This document shows positions 50,643 through 62,023 of a DNA stretch of 64,000 nt, in pieces (positions within the stretch are counted from its first letter, which is position 1; every line of letters begins with the position of its first letter). The notes under the pieces are model-generated. The model saw only the letters and a program-made list of their open reading frames with translations, was not told the origin of the DNA and did no database searches. The stretch lies in contig JADDMT010000036.1 of assembly GCA_021401465.1 (NCBI GenBank), positions 124,001 to 188,000 on the forward strand. Reading direction: 5' to 3'. The stretch comes from Teratosphaeria epicoccoides. Lineage: Eukaryota > Ascomycota > Dothideomycetes > Mycosphaerellales > Teratosphaeriaceae. Position numbers and translations under genes: made by a program.

Positions 50643-51507
50643 ATGAGCAAGATGTCTAGTGCCGCGACGCCGCCGGATGGTCCCCTGGGCGAGAGGAGGA
50701 GGAGGAGCACGCCGACGAGTGCGGGGAGTGTGTGGATAAGGAATGGGTTTGAGGGCGCTGGGGAAAGGGGATTGACGGGGGTGCGAGAGCAGATTTTGGG
50801 TATGTTTTCTTTTTCTCTCTGTTCGTTTGCGTTGGGGTGGTGCCGGTGGTGGCGGTGGGAGTGTGGGAGGGTGAAACGTATTAACGCGTGCGTGGTTGAT
50901 GATGGCGGGGGTTGTTCACGCGCTGTGACAGACACATAAGTCAGAACAGCGTTCGTTCATTCGGCACCGCGAACGCTCTCGAGCACATCAAACTGTTCCG
51001 CGTATGCGTAACAGATGCGCATGCCCACCTCGCACCTCAAAGCTTTAACCCACCGCCGTAAAATTCGTTCGCAAAAAAAACAACAGAAAAAAAAAAAGAA
51101 GTAACAAGCTAACAACACCATCCCCCGGCCCAGCAAACTCCCACCACCTCTTCCTCCGCCCCGTCCGCCTCTACTGCCGTCGTCACCACGTCACCGTCGC
51201 CTCTCCCGCCGAAGTCTTCGACATCACCGTCATCACTACTGGCCGCTACGACGGCCTCCCCAAGGGCAACCCAGAGACGGGCTACTACGCCTCAGTAATT
51301 TATCACGACGGCACACAGTTCCGCACCGCGGTGCAAGGGCCTATTGCCGCGACGATCGGCAAGGCGTTGGAGGGGTTGCTGGATTTGACGGCGGTGCATT
51401 TGGAGGGGAAAAATATGAGGGAGGAGAGGTTTTTCAGTTTTCCGAGTTCGGCGGATCTGTGGAGGGGGGAGGGGAGGTGTATGGTTGATATGGATTTGTT
51501 TCATTGA
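50643..51507 (+). CDS. Orphan family member E, 176 aa
   Basis: Two exons, 50643-50799 and 51134-51507, 176 aa. The intron is long for this window (334 nt) but has a GTATGT donor, an AGCTAACA branch region and a CAG acceptor, and it splits an Ala codon in phase 1 exactly as in members A-C. Exon 1 ends GLTGVREQIL; exon 2 begins A-NSHHLFLRPVRL. Motif 2 is VFDITVITTGRYDG..GYYASVIYHDG and motif 3 is IGKALEGLLDLTAVHLE, matching member A best (FEIVLYYLVAG, YQAMLIYQ, EEALVSLLQATG), with almost the same length (177 aa). The first 40 residues are Arg/Ser/Pro-rich. Unlike the other members it lies beyond SPC34 and RPN3. No recognised domain; function unknown. The second half of exon 2 is strongly G-rich on the coding strand. 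Confidence 0.65.
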
Positions 51508-51654
51508 GTAGTGGGCTTGGGAGCGTGGTGGAGGTGATGGGAAAGGTTGTAAGATATTGGTTGGTCCAGAGGGTTTTTTCGAAGCAAATATTCTCGGCAA
51601 GTGCCTCTTGCAGTCCTCATCACCGCTCCCACCTTCGTCGTCCGCTAGCAAAGG

Positions 51655-54532
51655 CTATCGTGGTCCCTGTGCTAGGCCATGAGTCTCCACAGGAGTCGCA
51701 GCGGCAATGAGTCGGTCCATTTTTGGCACCAGCTCCGCAATTCTGAAAGGCTTCGTGACCGCATCATCCATCCCGCTTTCGATCGCCTGAGATACCTGCT
51801 CGTATCTCGCGTTGGCCGAGACGGCAATTATAGGCAGATGTCGATTCAATGCACCCTGCGATTGGGCTTCGCGGATCTTGCGTGAGCATATTAGTCCATT
51901 CATGACCGGCATCTCTACGTCCATGAGGATTATATCGACGGTAGGTAGGTTTGACGATTCGGCAGTCTCGTTGCCTGTCCAACAATTTGTCGTCGCAAGG
52001 AAAGATAGTGCTTCGCCGCCGTGAGACGCGATGTGGACTTGGTGTCCCAGCTTCAGCAGTTGTTTCTTAAGCACCTTCTGGTTAACCACGTTGTCTTCCA
52101 CGACCAGGATGCTGTAGCTACTGCGAATCGATGATTGTCGGCCTAAGGCGAGATACTTAGAGACGCCCGACTTCTCACCTTGTGGCGCATCAATCGCGCG
52201 CGCGGTCACGTAAAATGCAAACATTGCTCCTTGTCCAGGGCGCGAAGTCACGCCGACCTCACCGCCTTGCATTTCGACCAGCTCGCGGGTGATGAAGAGA
52301 CCAAGCCCAGAGCCACCATACTTCGTGTGCGTTCGCGGGGACGCCTGAGCAAAGCGTTCAAATATCGTGGTCTTTTGCTCCTCACTGAAACCGCATCCAG
52401 TATCTCTCACGGTGAAAGACAAGTAGAGCACTTCTCCAATGTCTGTCAACAAATCCACGGTTCCTCTACGACTCCGCAGCCTGTTGACCGGTATAAATTC
52501 TACAGCCAGGTCTCTCTCGGTAAAACGCCTATGTGAGGCACGCATCGTGATTGTGACTACTCGAAGAAGCTCATTCTGGGTGAATTTCAGCGCATCTACA
52601 AATCAACCACCAAGTCAGCCCTCTGCGCAATGAATGTCGTCCATATATCTGCACTTACTCGTGATCAAATTTATAAGAACTTGCATTAATCGGCCCGGGT
52701 CCAGCATTACCCAGTCAAGACCGTCCGTTTCGCTCGAGTCTTTGATTATGTGCAGATGAACGCCCATTTTCTGCGCGTCCTTCTCGAACATCTTCTCCAC
52801 ATCTCTCAAGATGGTATCTAGCCGGGTAGGTGAAGGCGAGATTGTCAATAGCTTCGAGTCAAGCTTTGACAGGGTCAGAATATCGTCCATGATCCGCTTC
52901 TGATGAATGGCACATGACATAATGGTGTTCACGCTGTCGTTGATGCTGTCATGAAAAGTCTCGAGCTCCGTACGTTGTTTGTCCGAAAGATATTGTATGC
53001 TCGGCTCCACGAGAGGCGCGAAACCTGCCAAAGTAGTGTCGATGATCTCAGCAGAGTGCATCACTGCTCCCAAAGGATTTCGGACCTCGTGACAAGTAAA
53101 GTCGATGAAGTTTTCTTGCTGTCTCTTAGCTTCTAAAGCTTCTTTCGTCCTCTGTTTCTGTACATCTTCGGCCCATTTTAGATACGATATATCGACTATC
53201 GTTGCTGCAACAGACCGCACCGAACCGTCTTCATTAAGCTCGGGATATGCGCACGCCATCATCCAAGATTGTCCGCTTCCACCTGACCCGTTGCTCCAAG
53301 GCCGTCGGAGCCGAAATTGGTATCTATTCGGCTGCTTGGTCTGTACCACTGAAAGACTTTGCACTTTGGTGTGTTCAAGATCCTCGGGCAGAATGTGGCT
53401 CGTCCAGTCGATGTCTTTGAAATCGACCACTGGATACCCGATAACTGCGAACCATTCTCGATTGCAGTAAGTGATTTGTAAAGTCGGATCGCAAATTACG
53501 ATGGCTACATTCGCAAATTCGCAGAACCTTCCGAATCGTCTTTCGCTGGTAAATGCTCGTTCAAGGGCGTCGGCTCTCTCAAGTGCTTCTCGTTGATGGC
53601 GCTTTTGATCGGCAATGTCAGTTATGCAGCCTGTGATGGAGAAGATTTCGCCTTCACGGTTTCGCGTGGGCACACACGCTGCTAGGACCCATTGACCATC
53701 GGGATCGACCTTGCCATCTTGAGCAGGTCGCTTCCATCTCATCTCAAATGTCACTGGTTTACCCTGTGTCAACGCGAGCCACTGAGAATTAACGAGGTCT
53801 GGTAGCAACATATGGAATGGTCAGTCGTTGCCTTGAGGACAGTTACTGTACTCAATCCTTACCGCGATCTTCCGGATATATCTGATCCGAGAACGACATC
53901 TCTGGCAATGTCGACCGATCTTCCACCCTCGGATGGCCACTGAGTTTGAAAAAAGCATCGTTGCCCTGTATGAGTCTTCCACTCATGTCGTACTCATAGA
54001 AGCCGACGTCTGTCATTTCCATCATCGATATCATCGATCGTAATAGTGCACTCGCATTGTTACAGTCTTCGAGCACATCCTCGAAAGCTTCTCCCTCTGA
54101 GCGCGAATCAGTCTTGTTCAGCCGAACAGGTGCGCTTTGTGTGCTTTCCAGTGAGCCAAGACCCTCTACCTCCGCTACCGCGACTGCTGGCACGTGCGAG
54201 TCTACGGACTCGTGGCATTGAAGCTGCCACTGCACTACCTTCCATCTGGAGCCCACCGTGAAGCCGTAAATGCTGGTTCCGTCCGGAAATTTCAGCGCAA
54301 TGGACGGCACCTCCCTCGCGTTCCTATCAGCAATCCATGTGTCCAACACACCAGGAACAGGCGTTGCCGCACATCTGAGAGCCGAGCTTCGATCGCGAAA
54401 AGCTTTGTTGCTTGAGCAGATGCATTCCAGAACGCTTTCACAGGCAGACTCTAAGTCGAATACACAAGTCGGCCTGGGGTCAGACTCGAGCAAGTCGAGG
54501 AGGCTGAAGTCGAGGAGGCTGATACCGTCCAT
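51655..54532 (-). CDS. Hybrid sensor histidine kinase with PAS domains and receiver
   Basis: Three exons, 54532-53863, 53798-52659 and 52595-51655 (introns 64 and 63 nt, GTAAGG and GTAAGT donors), 916 aa. Exon 1: an N-terminal region, then a PAS-like segment (residues about 175-225, VGFYEYDMSGRLIQGNDAFF). Exon 2: PAC-like motifs, a second PAS (about 285-390, VAIVICDPTLQITYCNREWF), and the HisKA H-box CHEVRNPLGAV (His about 460). Across intron 2 the N-box NLITNALKFT is restored; then DTGCGFS, FERFAQ and GGSGLGLF (G1, F, G2) of the ATPase, and a receiver domain with VVEDNVVNQK, phospho-acceptor Asp (about 828) in LMDVEMPVMNG and the TKPF lysine. All residues needed for phosphorelay are present, so it should signal through Ypd1 to Skn7/Ssk1-type regulators. 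PAS domains suggest redox, light or ligand sensing; no transmembrane segment is seen, so cytosolic. Confidence 0.93.
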
Positions 54533-55046
54533 AGGAAGCGTGGCGGGCGTCGGACATGCGGGCGGGAGGAAGCAGTTTCGAGTATTCAGTCAGGCCTCGC
54601 TGCAGTCCACGAATATGACATCCCGCGCGCATCAAGCCCGTCAGTCGCCCAAATTGAGTCGAGAGTATGATAGAGAAACGTGTCTCATGAAGTCATGGCG
54701 TCCACGCCCAAATGCTCTTGGCGTCGAGCCGCGCCTTTCTTGCCTGTGGCGAAGTATATTCATGGCGATGACGTACTCCAGCGCCTAGATACTAACGTAT
54801 CTCCAACTGCCAAACCTTCCTGTCGTTATTAGCCCTTGGCCCTGCTCGTTGACGTGGACCGGCCATTGGTGCGGCTCGAGCGAATATCATACGTGCAAAC
54901 GTTCACGAGTCGTGGGAAACAAGCGGTGGAGCAGAAATGCGAGTCGCGAATTGTCGTGTGACGAGCCCATGACCTTCACCTGCATACCTACATTCGACGA
55001 GCTCTCTCAACGTATCTTCAAGAGAACATACCAGCTAGGCAGTCCA
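54533..55046. other. Intergenic between the histidine kinase and the carboxylase gene
   Basis: Promoter of the histidine kinase and 3' flank of the carboxylase. Short frames only. Confidence 0.5.
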
Positions 55047-57138
55047 TCATAACTTCGCCTGTTCCCTTTTCCCTTCGTCCTCCACGACAGCCGCGAGCAT
55101 ACCTTCAGACACATCTTCATTCTCCTGGGCATCTGTCAAAAAGGTCACAAGTCCAGCCCGATGACTTCGAATCTCAACTTCCATCTTCATCTGCTTGACC
55201 ACGCATAAGACTTCGTCCTTTTTCACAACATCCCCTTCATCAACACACACCTCCACCAGCTTGCCACTTATCGGTAACACAACATGCGATGGATCAGACT
55301 TTGAACCCTGTCTATGCCGAGACGATGCGGCTGAGGCCGAAGTGGCAGTGGATCTCATGTCCACGGTATATGCAAGCGGCTGGGTACCAGGCACTGTGAA
55401 CAATAGTTCTGCGGCGAAGCGTGAAGGAAAGTCGTTGCGCAGTACTTTGGTGAGCTGCAAGTGATGCAACCGATCTGAGTTTGGTGCCGAGCCTGATATG
55501 GGCTCGAGTGCAATAGACCAAGCATCGTCTTTTCGGAACATGGTAGAAGACCCTGGGCCTATTGCAGTAGACGAAGAGGCAGCACTTTGTTGCGTCACGA
55601 GGCCCTGGAACGGCTCGTTGGCCTTCTGCTTCAGTTTTCGGCTCAGCGCGAGCAGTTCATGGTGTTTCGACTCCAGCCACGTGGTGTCGCACCTTCCTTG
55701 TGCGAAATCCGGGTGCTCCACAATCGCTTTTAGTAATGCTAGATTAGTGTTGATGCCGACCACAGTCGTATCTTGCAATGCTCGGCGAGCTTTGCTGACT
55801 GCATCTTGCCATGTTCTGGCAGTGACGATCAGCTTAGCGATCACACTGTCAAAGTCTGAGCTAACAACAGCAGGACTGTTGTGATGCAATGCAGTGTCGA
55901 CCCGCACTCCGTTGCCAGAAGGGAAGTGAACAGACGAGATCTTGCCTATACTCAGGCTGTAGTTCTTCTCTGGCTCCTCGGCTGTGAGACGCAACTGAAT
56001 GGCATGCATCTTAGGAGCTCTTAGAGGATCTTGCGAAACGTCATCCAGACCAGCCTGAGCGAACGGAATACCTTGTGCGAGCAGGAGCTGAATCTTCGCA
56101 ATGTCGATGGAGCAGATTGATTCGGTGATGGTGTGCTCGACTTGAAGTCTAGGATTGATTTCCAGAAAGAAGAAGTCCGCGGTGTCCGGGTTCAAGAGGA
56201 ACTCGAATGTCCCCAGCGATGCATACCTGACCTGGGATGGAATCAGTCAAAGTGACCAGGAATGCTCGTCTTTCAGGGCTTACCTTTTTGGCCATGCGAA
56301 GAGCCGCCTCAATTACGGGAACCACGAGTTCCCGCTTGATGACCGTGCTTGGAGCCAGTTCTACCACTTTCTGATATCGCCGTTGAATACTGCACTCTCG
56401 CTCCCAGAGATGCATGACCCCACCCTGACCGTCGCCAATAATTTGGACTTCTACATGCCTGTATCCATCGACTGCAGCCTTCTCTGCAAATACTTGCTTC
56501 GACGGACTCTCCTCGATCGCTCGAGTCACCAGGCTTTCGAGGTCATCGGCCCTCCAAATGAGGCGGATGCCTCTCCCACCGCCTCCGTCAACGGCTTTAA
56601 CCATGATGGGAAACCCAGTCTTTTCGCCAAATACACGCACGGCGTCCACACGGCCCGTCGGCTCGGTCAATGCTGGTAATACAGGAACTTGACATTCTAC
56701 AGCCAGCAGCCTAGCCTCAAGCTTGTCGCCTGTCCGCCTCAGATTCTCTGCTCCAGGCCCGACAACCATGACGTTCACATCTGCCATTGCGGCCGCGAAA
56801 TCCGCCGACTCTGACAGGAATCCATAAGCAGGGTGGATTGCATCGATATGGTATCGCTGTACGATGTCCACGAGCTCGGAGATGTCGAGGTATGATGCTG
56901 GTGACCGGAGCTTGATGGCGTGGGCAGTATTGTAGGTATGTCCTATGTCATTTTCGGTGTATACTGCAAAGGTTTCAATTTCCAGCTCTCGGGCTGATGA
57001 TATAATGCGAGCTGCAATCTCGCCTCTTACCAAAGTCACAATCAACATTCCGTTTTTTCACGATGTCTGATGACCTGGCCGGACTCACCTGTTGGAAATA
57101 AGCAGCCGCTTGATGGGCCGTGGGAGTATGGAATACAT
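55047..57138 (-). CDS. Biotin carboxylase with C-terminal biotinyl domain (alpha-type acyl-CoA carboxylase subunit)
   Basis: Three exons, 57138-57089, 57025-56284 and 56231-55047 (introns 63 and 52 nt), 658 aa. Intron 1 ends in AAG, but the join restores LLISNRGEIAARI, the invariant start of biotin carboxylases, which fixes it. Domains: N-terminal Rossmann part (residues 8-115), ATP-grasp (about 118-310; GGGGRGIRL glycine loop, EVQIIGD, EINPRLQVEH), biotin carboxylase C-terminal domain (about 340-440), a linker, and a biotinyl-lipoyl domain (about 575-645) with the biotin lysine in VKQMKMEVE. It carboxylates biotin with ATP and bicarbonate; the carboxyltransferase partner must be another protein. 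It resembles 3-methylcrotonyl- or acyl-CoA carboxylase alpha, but no clear mitochondrial presequence is seen (MYSILPRPIKRLLIS). The usual AMKM is QMKM here. Substrate unknown. Confidence 0.88.
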
Positions 57139-57440
57139 TTGGTGTGCTTATGGCGCTTTGCAGGCATGCATCATCGTGTCAGACATATCAAAGGAATTCA
57201 CAATCCGCAGTTCGCTTGTAACAGGTTGATTTGAGGTCGTCAACTTTTGCCTGTTGGAGAAGCACGACATGCCTCGGCTGTCGATTTGAAAGCGAGAAAG
57301 TATATTGCTGGGGATGAACAACAAATTTGTCTTGTCTTTGCACGCACAATCATCACGACTCCCGCTGTCGAGACGGAATATGTTCGCTCAGCCTATCTGA
57401 ACGCCATAAAAGTCCTGCCGCCATCGAGGAATGTGAGAAC

Positions 57441-58643
57441 TCACTCAAACTTGAGCTTGTAGAGGTCCTTGAGGTTGACATCTTCCAGGACGAATATTCG
57501 CGACCATAGATCGAGCTTGTGCACATTAGTACCATGATCTGACGCCAAGTCTATTCCGAAGCATTCGCGGAAGAATTGGTATCGAGTTTGGTCCCAATCA
57601 CCCTGCGATTCACGTCAGCAAGTCTCGTCATATTTTGACGCACTTCTCACAGACCTTGTACAGGGACAGCTTTGACACCTTATCCACAAATTGACCGGCT
57701 TCATTCCATGTTCTCAGCCGTGCGTCATCCTCACGGAGGCACTGAGCGAAGTGGTATCCAATGGCTTGCCAGACGACCACGCCCTCAGGGCCGATGCCCA
57801 TGACGAACGAGTGCTCCGCCGGCACGTACGGGCCCTCGATGCCCTCGTCGCGCAACTTCCGAGACGGCACGTCGGCGACAGTGACCGCAAGACAGTCATA
57901 TTCTTGTCCTGCTTGGCAAGTTGCTTGGCCGTGCGATATGCTTGCAGAATATCCGCGCTCGGGCTGCGCTGGATCTCAGCTAAAGTCGTCAGGCCACCCA
58001 GGCTCTCAGACTGGTCCTTGATCGCCAGCTTCAGCTTCCATGTTGGACTGGCAAGCAGCAGCGGAAGGCTAGCTGCGACATGACACCGCATCCAGTCAAT
58101 CTTGAATCTCGCCGTGCACGGTTCGGAGGTGCTCACCTTTGCGGCTGGTTGAAGACGCCTTTTGATAGGTCTTCTCCATGCTTGAAGATTACGTCGACAT
58201 GACGCTGCAGTGTCAGAAGTGGCGAGTCGTATTTAGAGGCGCCGGGCATGCTGAGACCGATCGTAATATCCTTGTACTCATTCAAGCCGAATTTGATTGG
58301 TCTGCCAATGACATTCGAGATTCGGCCATCTTCTTTGATTGCTATGCCGAATGGGTGCCATGCCATCTCCTCGCGCAGGGTGTGGAGCTGTTACAAGCCC
58401 AGCGTCGCGGCGTTTCCCAAGAAGCATGCTGGCGGCCGGCGGCAGTGTTGAACCCAGCGAGAGGTTATCCACAGCGTTAGAGAGGTCGTTCACGTTGGTG
58501 GTCTGAGTGCCGCCCTCCATATCGGCTCCTTCAGTATTGGTCCCTGTGCGATGGCGCTCCGTCATGTCAGCGTTCTGAATGATATTGGAGGTCACGGTGA
58601 CGACTGCAACGTCTTCGCGCTTCCTCTTACGATGGACTTCCAT
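57441..58643 (-). pseudogene. Unrecognised gene with frameshift(s)
   Basis: Protein-like segments in this order: an N-terminal MEVHRKRKREDVAVVTV frame from 58643; after a possible intron ending at GTAACAG, EMAWHPFGIAIKEDGRISNV to FKHGEDLSKGVFNQPQ; WMRCHVAASLPLLLASPTWKL to AYRTAKQLAKQDK; then, in another frame, EYDCLAVTVADVPSRKLRDEG to DKVSKLSLYK; and a final exon (57602-57441) after a clean 52-nt intron (GTCTGT..CTGAC..CGCAG). The change of frame near 57895 (KQDK/EYDCL) sits in the middle of a coherent sequence with no possible intron and looks like a one-base deletion. The gap after NQPQ is too short (29-36 nt) for a normal intron. The parts read as one conserved-looking protein, so this is either a recently broken gene or an assembly error. 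The family is unknown to me. Confidence 0.6.
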
Positions 58644-58888
58644 TACCTGTAAACAAGCTATTCCGACGACACTTTGCGATTACGAAAAGCTTTATGCCAC
58701 GAAATGTTGATCGGTGAGAAAGTCGCCGATAGGGAGAATGTGCAAGCAAACTTCGGGAAGAGCCAAGCTTTGTGAGATCCGTACTCGTTTAGCGCCGTCA
58801 CATGCAGAAGAACTTGCGATACTGCAGGTGGATGAGCAAGATGGGAGTAGCCAACACCAATGGCAGAGCACGTGAGACTTCTCAAAAA

Positions 58889-60640
58889 TCATAAAACAGC
58901 CTCTTCCTGCCAGCGGTCATCACAACAATCAGGCCGGTCGCTCATCCCATGCACATACGCCTCGCCGACCAGCTTGTACGCACCGCCCTCCGCCATGTAA
59001 GCTCACTGGGACATCATTGCGTCTCGTGAAGTACGGACCCATGCTCATGCTTTTGTCGCCTGCTATGAAGAAAGTATGACCGGCGCAGACTTGGCGTACC
59101 CGATGATGGTATGGAAAAGTGGCTGCGAAGTCGCTTCTCTCGTGCGGAAGCGTGGGTGTAGAACCATGACTAAATTGCTCCACGTAAGTCTTGTACTTCT
59201 CGTTGGAAGCTTTCGGACAGCTTCACTGGTGACTGCTTTGGCATTGCTGCGATAGTTCGTGCAATCGCCTCGCTTCGAATGTCTTTTGATGCGCCATTGC
59301 TCCATTTGTCTGCCACGTATCTCCATTGCTCAAAGTAGATAGACACCACCACATCAAGCGCTGATTTACGTCGTTGGGGATTATGCGAGCCCGTCGCTCT
59401 GATAATTGCTCGCACCATCCCCTTCATATGGAGCATGCCGTTGTCAAGTGAGACGCTGGGCATTGAGCAGCGGCAGGTTTGTTTCTGTTCAAAGCCGGGG
59501 CCCACTAGATTCGTAGCAGTGTCCGATTTTCGTGAGATCCGGCACCCAAGAGGGTAGGTTTCGCACATCGTTCCTCGCCGGATCGCTGGCAAGACGCAGC
59601 GACAAGATGCCCGTATTGGAGTTCCCTGTCAAACAAGTCGTAACCACTTTAATATAGATGCACGCAACCGTGTTCTTATCATCCACGCTTCGGAGGTAGT
59701 CATTTCTGTCATCGGCGAGACCTCATAGACCGAAGACCTTGTCCCGCCGATCTTTGACACCAATGCCGTACATCACAGAAAGCAGTCTCATAAGAGGATG
59801 CTCAACATTTTGGTGCTGATAGTCCGACGTGATCGCCACACGATTCGCCCACTGGACCCCGTGACGGGTATGATGCAAACCCTTCTCATGGCCTCCGCTC
59901 CTCGTATTCGCTAGCACTTTCCGCAAATCGTGTCAAGAGAAAGTCTGGTGACCCGAGCTAGTGCCACCTCCTGCATCACCCAGGTCCGCGTGAACCATGG
60001 CCACATGATCAAGATTCTGAAAGTGATCCATCTGTGATCGTCTGGATGCGGAAAGCCGTGCTCAAGAACCGCGCCCAGGTCAGGGAGATCAAGATCAGCT
60101 CCTGCTAGTGAGACCGCGCGGCTTGCTGCTCGACGACGTCAAATGCATCTCTGATCGCAGACTCCTCCACGCTTAACCACACAATGGACTTTGTGGCGGC
60201 CCTGTGCGCATGATCTTGACATGTGCTATGCGTTCCTCTATATAGTCTTGATCGATGCAAACATCATCAACCCATATGTGCCTGGTTCGGTCTTCGAGGC
60301 GCAGGTGTTTCAGCATATCACGAATCGCGTCGGTCACGAGGAGCTCTCCTTGACGACATTGAAATATCGCGAAAAGACACTGGCTGCCCCAGACATGTGG
60401 AACGGCCTCATATGGCGGTGCGGAGTCCAGATCGGATACATTCATCTTTCCAAACCAATGGAGCATGTTGGCATCCAGGCTCGAGCTCTAAAAGTCGAAC
60501 GTGAACTTCACTGGGCAACTGAGGCCATGGAAATGTACCATTAATCCGACCATCACGTTTGTTGCAGCCGGACTTCCGCTGTGAGACAAGTCCGAACTGG
60601 CGTGCATATTTGCGTCCAAGGGTATCGCGGAGCCGTGGTA
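58889..60640 (-). pseudogene. HET-domain (heterokaryon incompatibility) gene, multiply frameshifted
   Basis: Pieces of one HET protein lie in order in different frames: LPSEVHVRLLELEPG; then (shifted) MLHWFGKMNVSDLDSAPPYEAVPHVWG, VTDAIRDMLKHLRL and HIWVDDVCIDQDYIEERIAHVKIM, the HET-domain core; then (shifted) KSIVWLSVEESAIRDAF; an in-frame TAG after AARSH; later DRRDKVFGL, NLPSWVPDLTKIG and EQWRYVADKWSN; and finally MGPYFTRRNDVP followed, after another shift, by AYKLVGEAYVHGMSD, the usual HET C-terminus, ending at a TGA at 58889-58891. At least four breaks cannot be explained by introns. HET proteins trigger cell death after fusion of unlike strains. This copy is dead by the sequence shown. 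The 5' limit is approximate; upstream to about 60880 the first frame stays open. Confidence 0.85.
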
Positions 60641-62023
60641 TCTCGCTGCGTCGGACTAGCATCTCCTCAGATGTATTTTGCGGTTGCTGCAATCTGCTGG
60701 TTGGTGCGACAAGTTGGAGGATCCGACCAGTCGTCGCCAGAGCATAGTATTGCTGGTCGCAGCTCGCGTTCTGGAATATGGTCATTCTATGCACTTTTCT
60801 GCGGTTGGGGTCTGGGTATGAAAGGTTGTTCGTAGGCATGGACAGGACAGCGGACGAAACGTACGGGCGTGGTCGCACGACTCTTACATCCGTCTCGGTG
60901 GTAAGACATGGCGCTGAATGCGATACTCAGCCCGCTATCAGGTTGAGATGTGTCACAGCAAGCGCCGGGCCGCAAGTCCACGGCGTAGGCGCCAGGCCCC
61001 TTGTCAATGGATCGTGCATGGCACTCATGGATAGATCGGTGGAAGTATCAGTTCCTATGGCTTATGACTTACGCTTGTGTTACCAAGTCGCTCAGGAGAG
61101 CTCTGCTGTCACCCGAATCGCAGTAGGAGAAGCATCGCACAAGACCAGACAGTGGTGAGAAGAGAATATCCCGGGACTACAGCAGACAATCAATCTAGAG
61201 CCTCGTACCAAGGAGCTGCCGGCCGTGATCAAGCTCTTTGCCACGTCGACTGTCGTAAAGCTTATCACGACAAAAGCATTACCAAGAGCAGGCATGAGTT
61301 TGCAAGCACCAGAGACTAGTAGGAGGTATGCTCTATGCACGGGATTCAGACCATCATGACTCCTGCAGTGGACAAAAGTTGATGATCTTGACTCATGTGC
61401 CAGCCATGTGTAGAAGGTAGGACTGGATGGATATGCAGAGTCGTTCTGCACTGCTTCCGAGCGCCAGAAGAATGGTCTCGTTGTCTCTCATCAGTGGCTC
61501 GGAACGGCAAGCAGACGCAGGCCTGTTCTGTGCACTGCCACGGGCCCCTGGTGGCTCATCTGAGACTGTTGGCGTAAGTTCAGCTCGCTTGCGAATGCAT
61601 CGCCAAGTTTTAAATGAGCATCACATCCAGCTTTGTTAGAAGCCGTCGCGTTGTCAGGCTCTCGACTATTAAGAGGCAGTATACTCGCGCATCCTACCTT
61701 ACCTCACCACATCTCGCGGAACACGCCAAGAGCCCTCGCGTTTCAGACGCTCGGAAGTCGCCATCCTCCCAGATTCCTACTTTTCCATCGCTCCTGCCAA
61801 CCAGAGAGGGCGAAGGATTTCCGACGTCACAAATCTGCGCAGTTGCATCCGCCTCCACAGCCGCACTGCAGACCTGAGCAGTCGCACAACCAAAGTACGT
61901 TGTGTGAGCTCGGGCCCGAGCTGCAAGCCACCACCTCCACTTCGACAGCCAGCTGACCTTTCTTCTGCCGTAGTAAGAACACCACTCCCATCACAGCTTC
62001 CGCGAACCGCTACCACCACAGAC
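60641..62023. other. Intergenic, no gene recognised
   Basis: 5' flank of the HET relic and promoter of the CYSTM gene. Short plus-strand frames at 61614-61956 are in Ser/Pro/His-rich sequence and overlap the likely 5' UTR of the gene at 62024. No coding evidence. Confidence 0.45.

Noticed and set aside
60408..60878. Separate 156-aa gene
   Set aside because: It contains LPSEVHVRLLELEPG, the preamble of the HET protein continued in another frame, so it is part of the HET relic.
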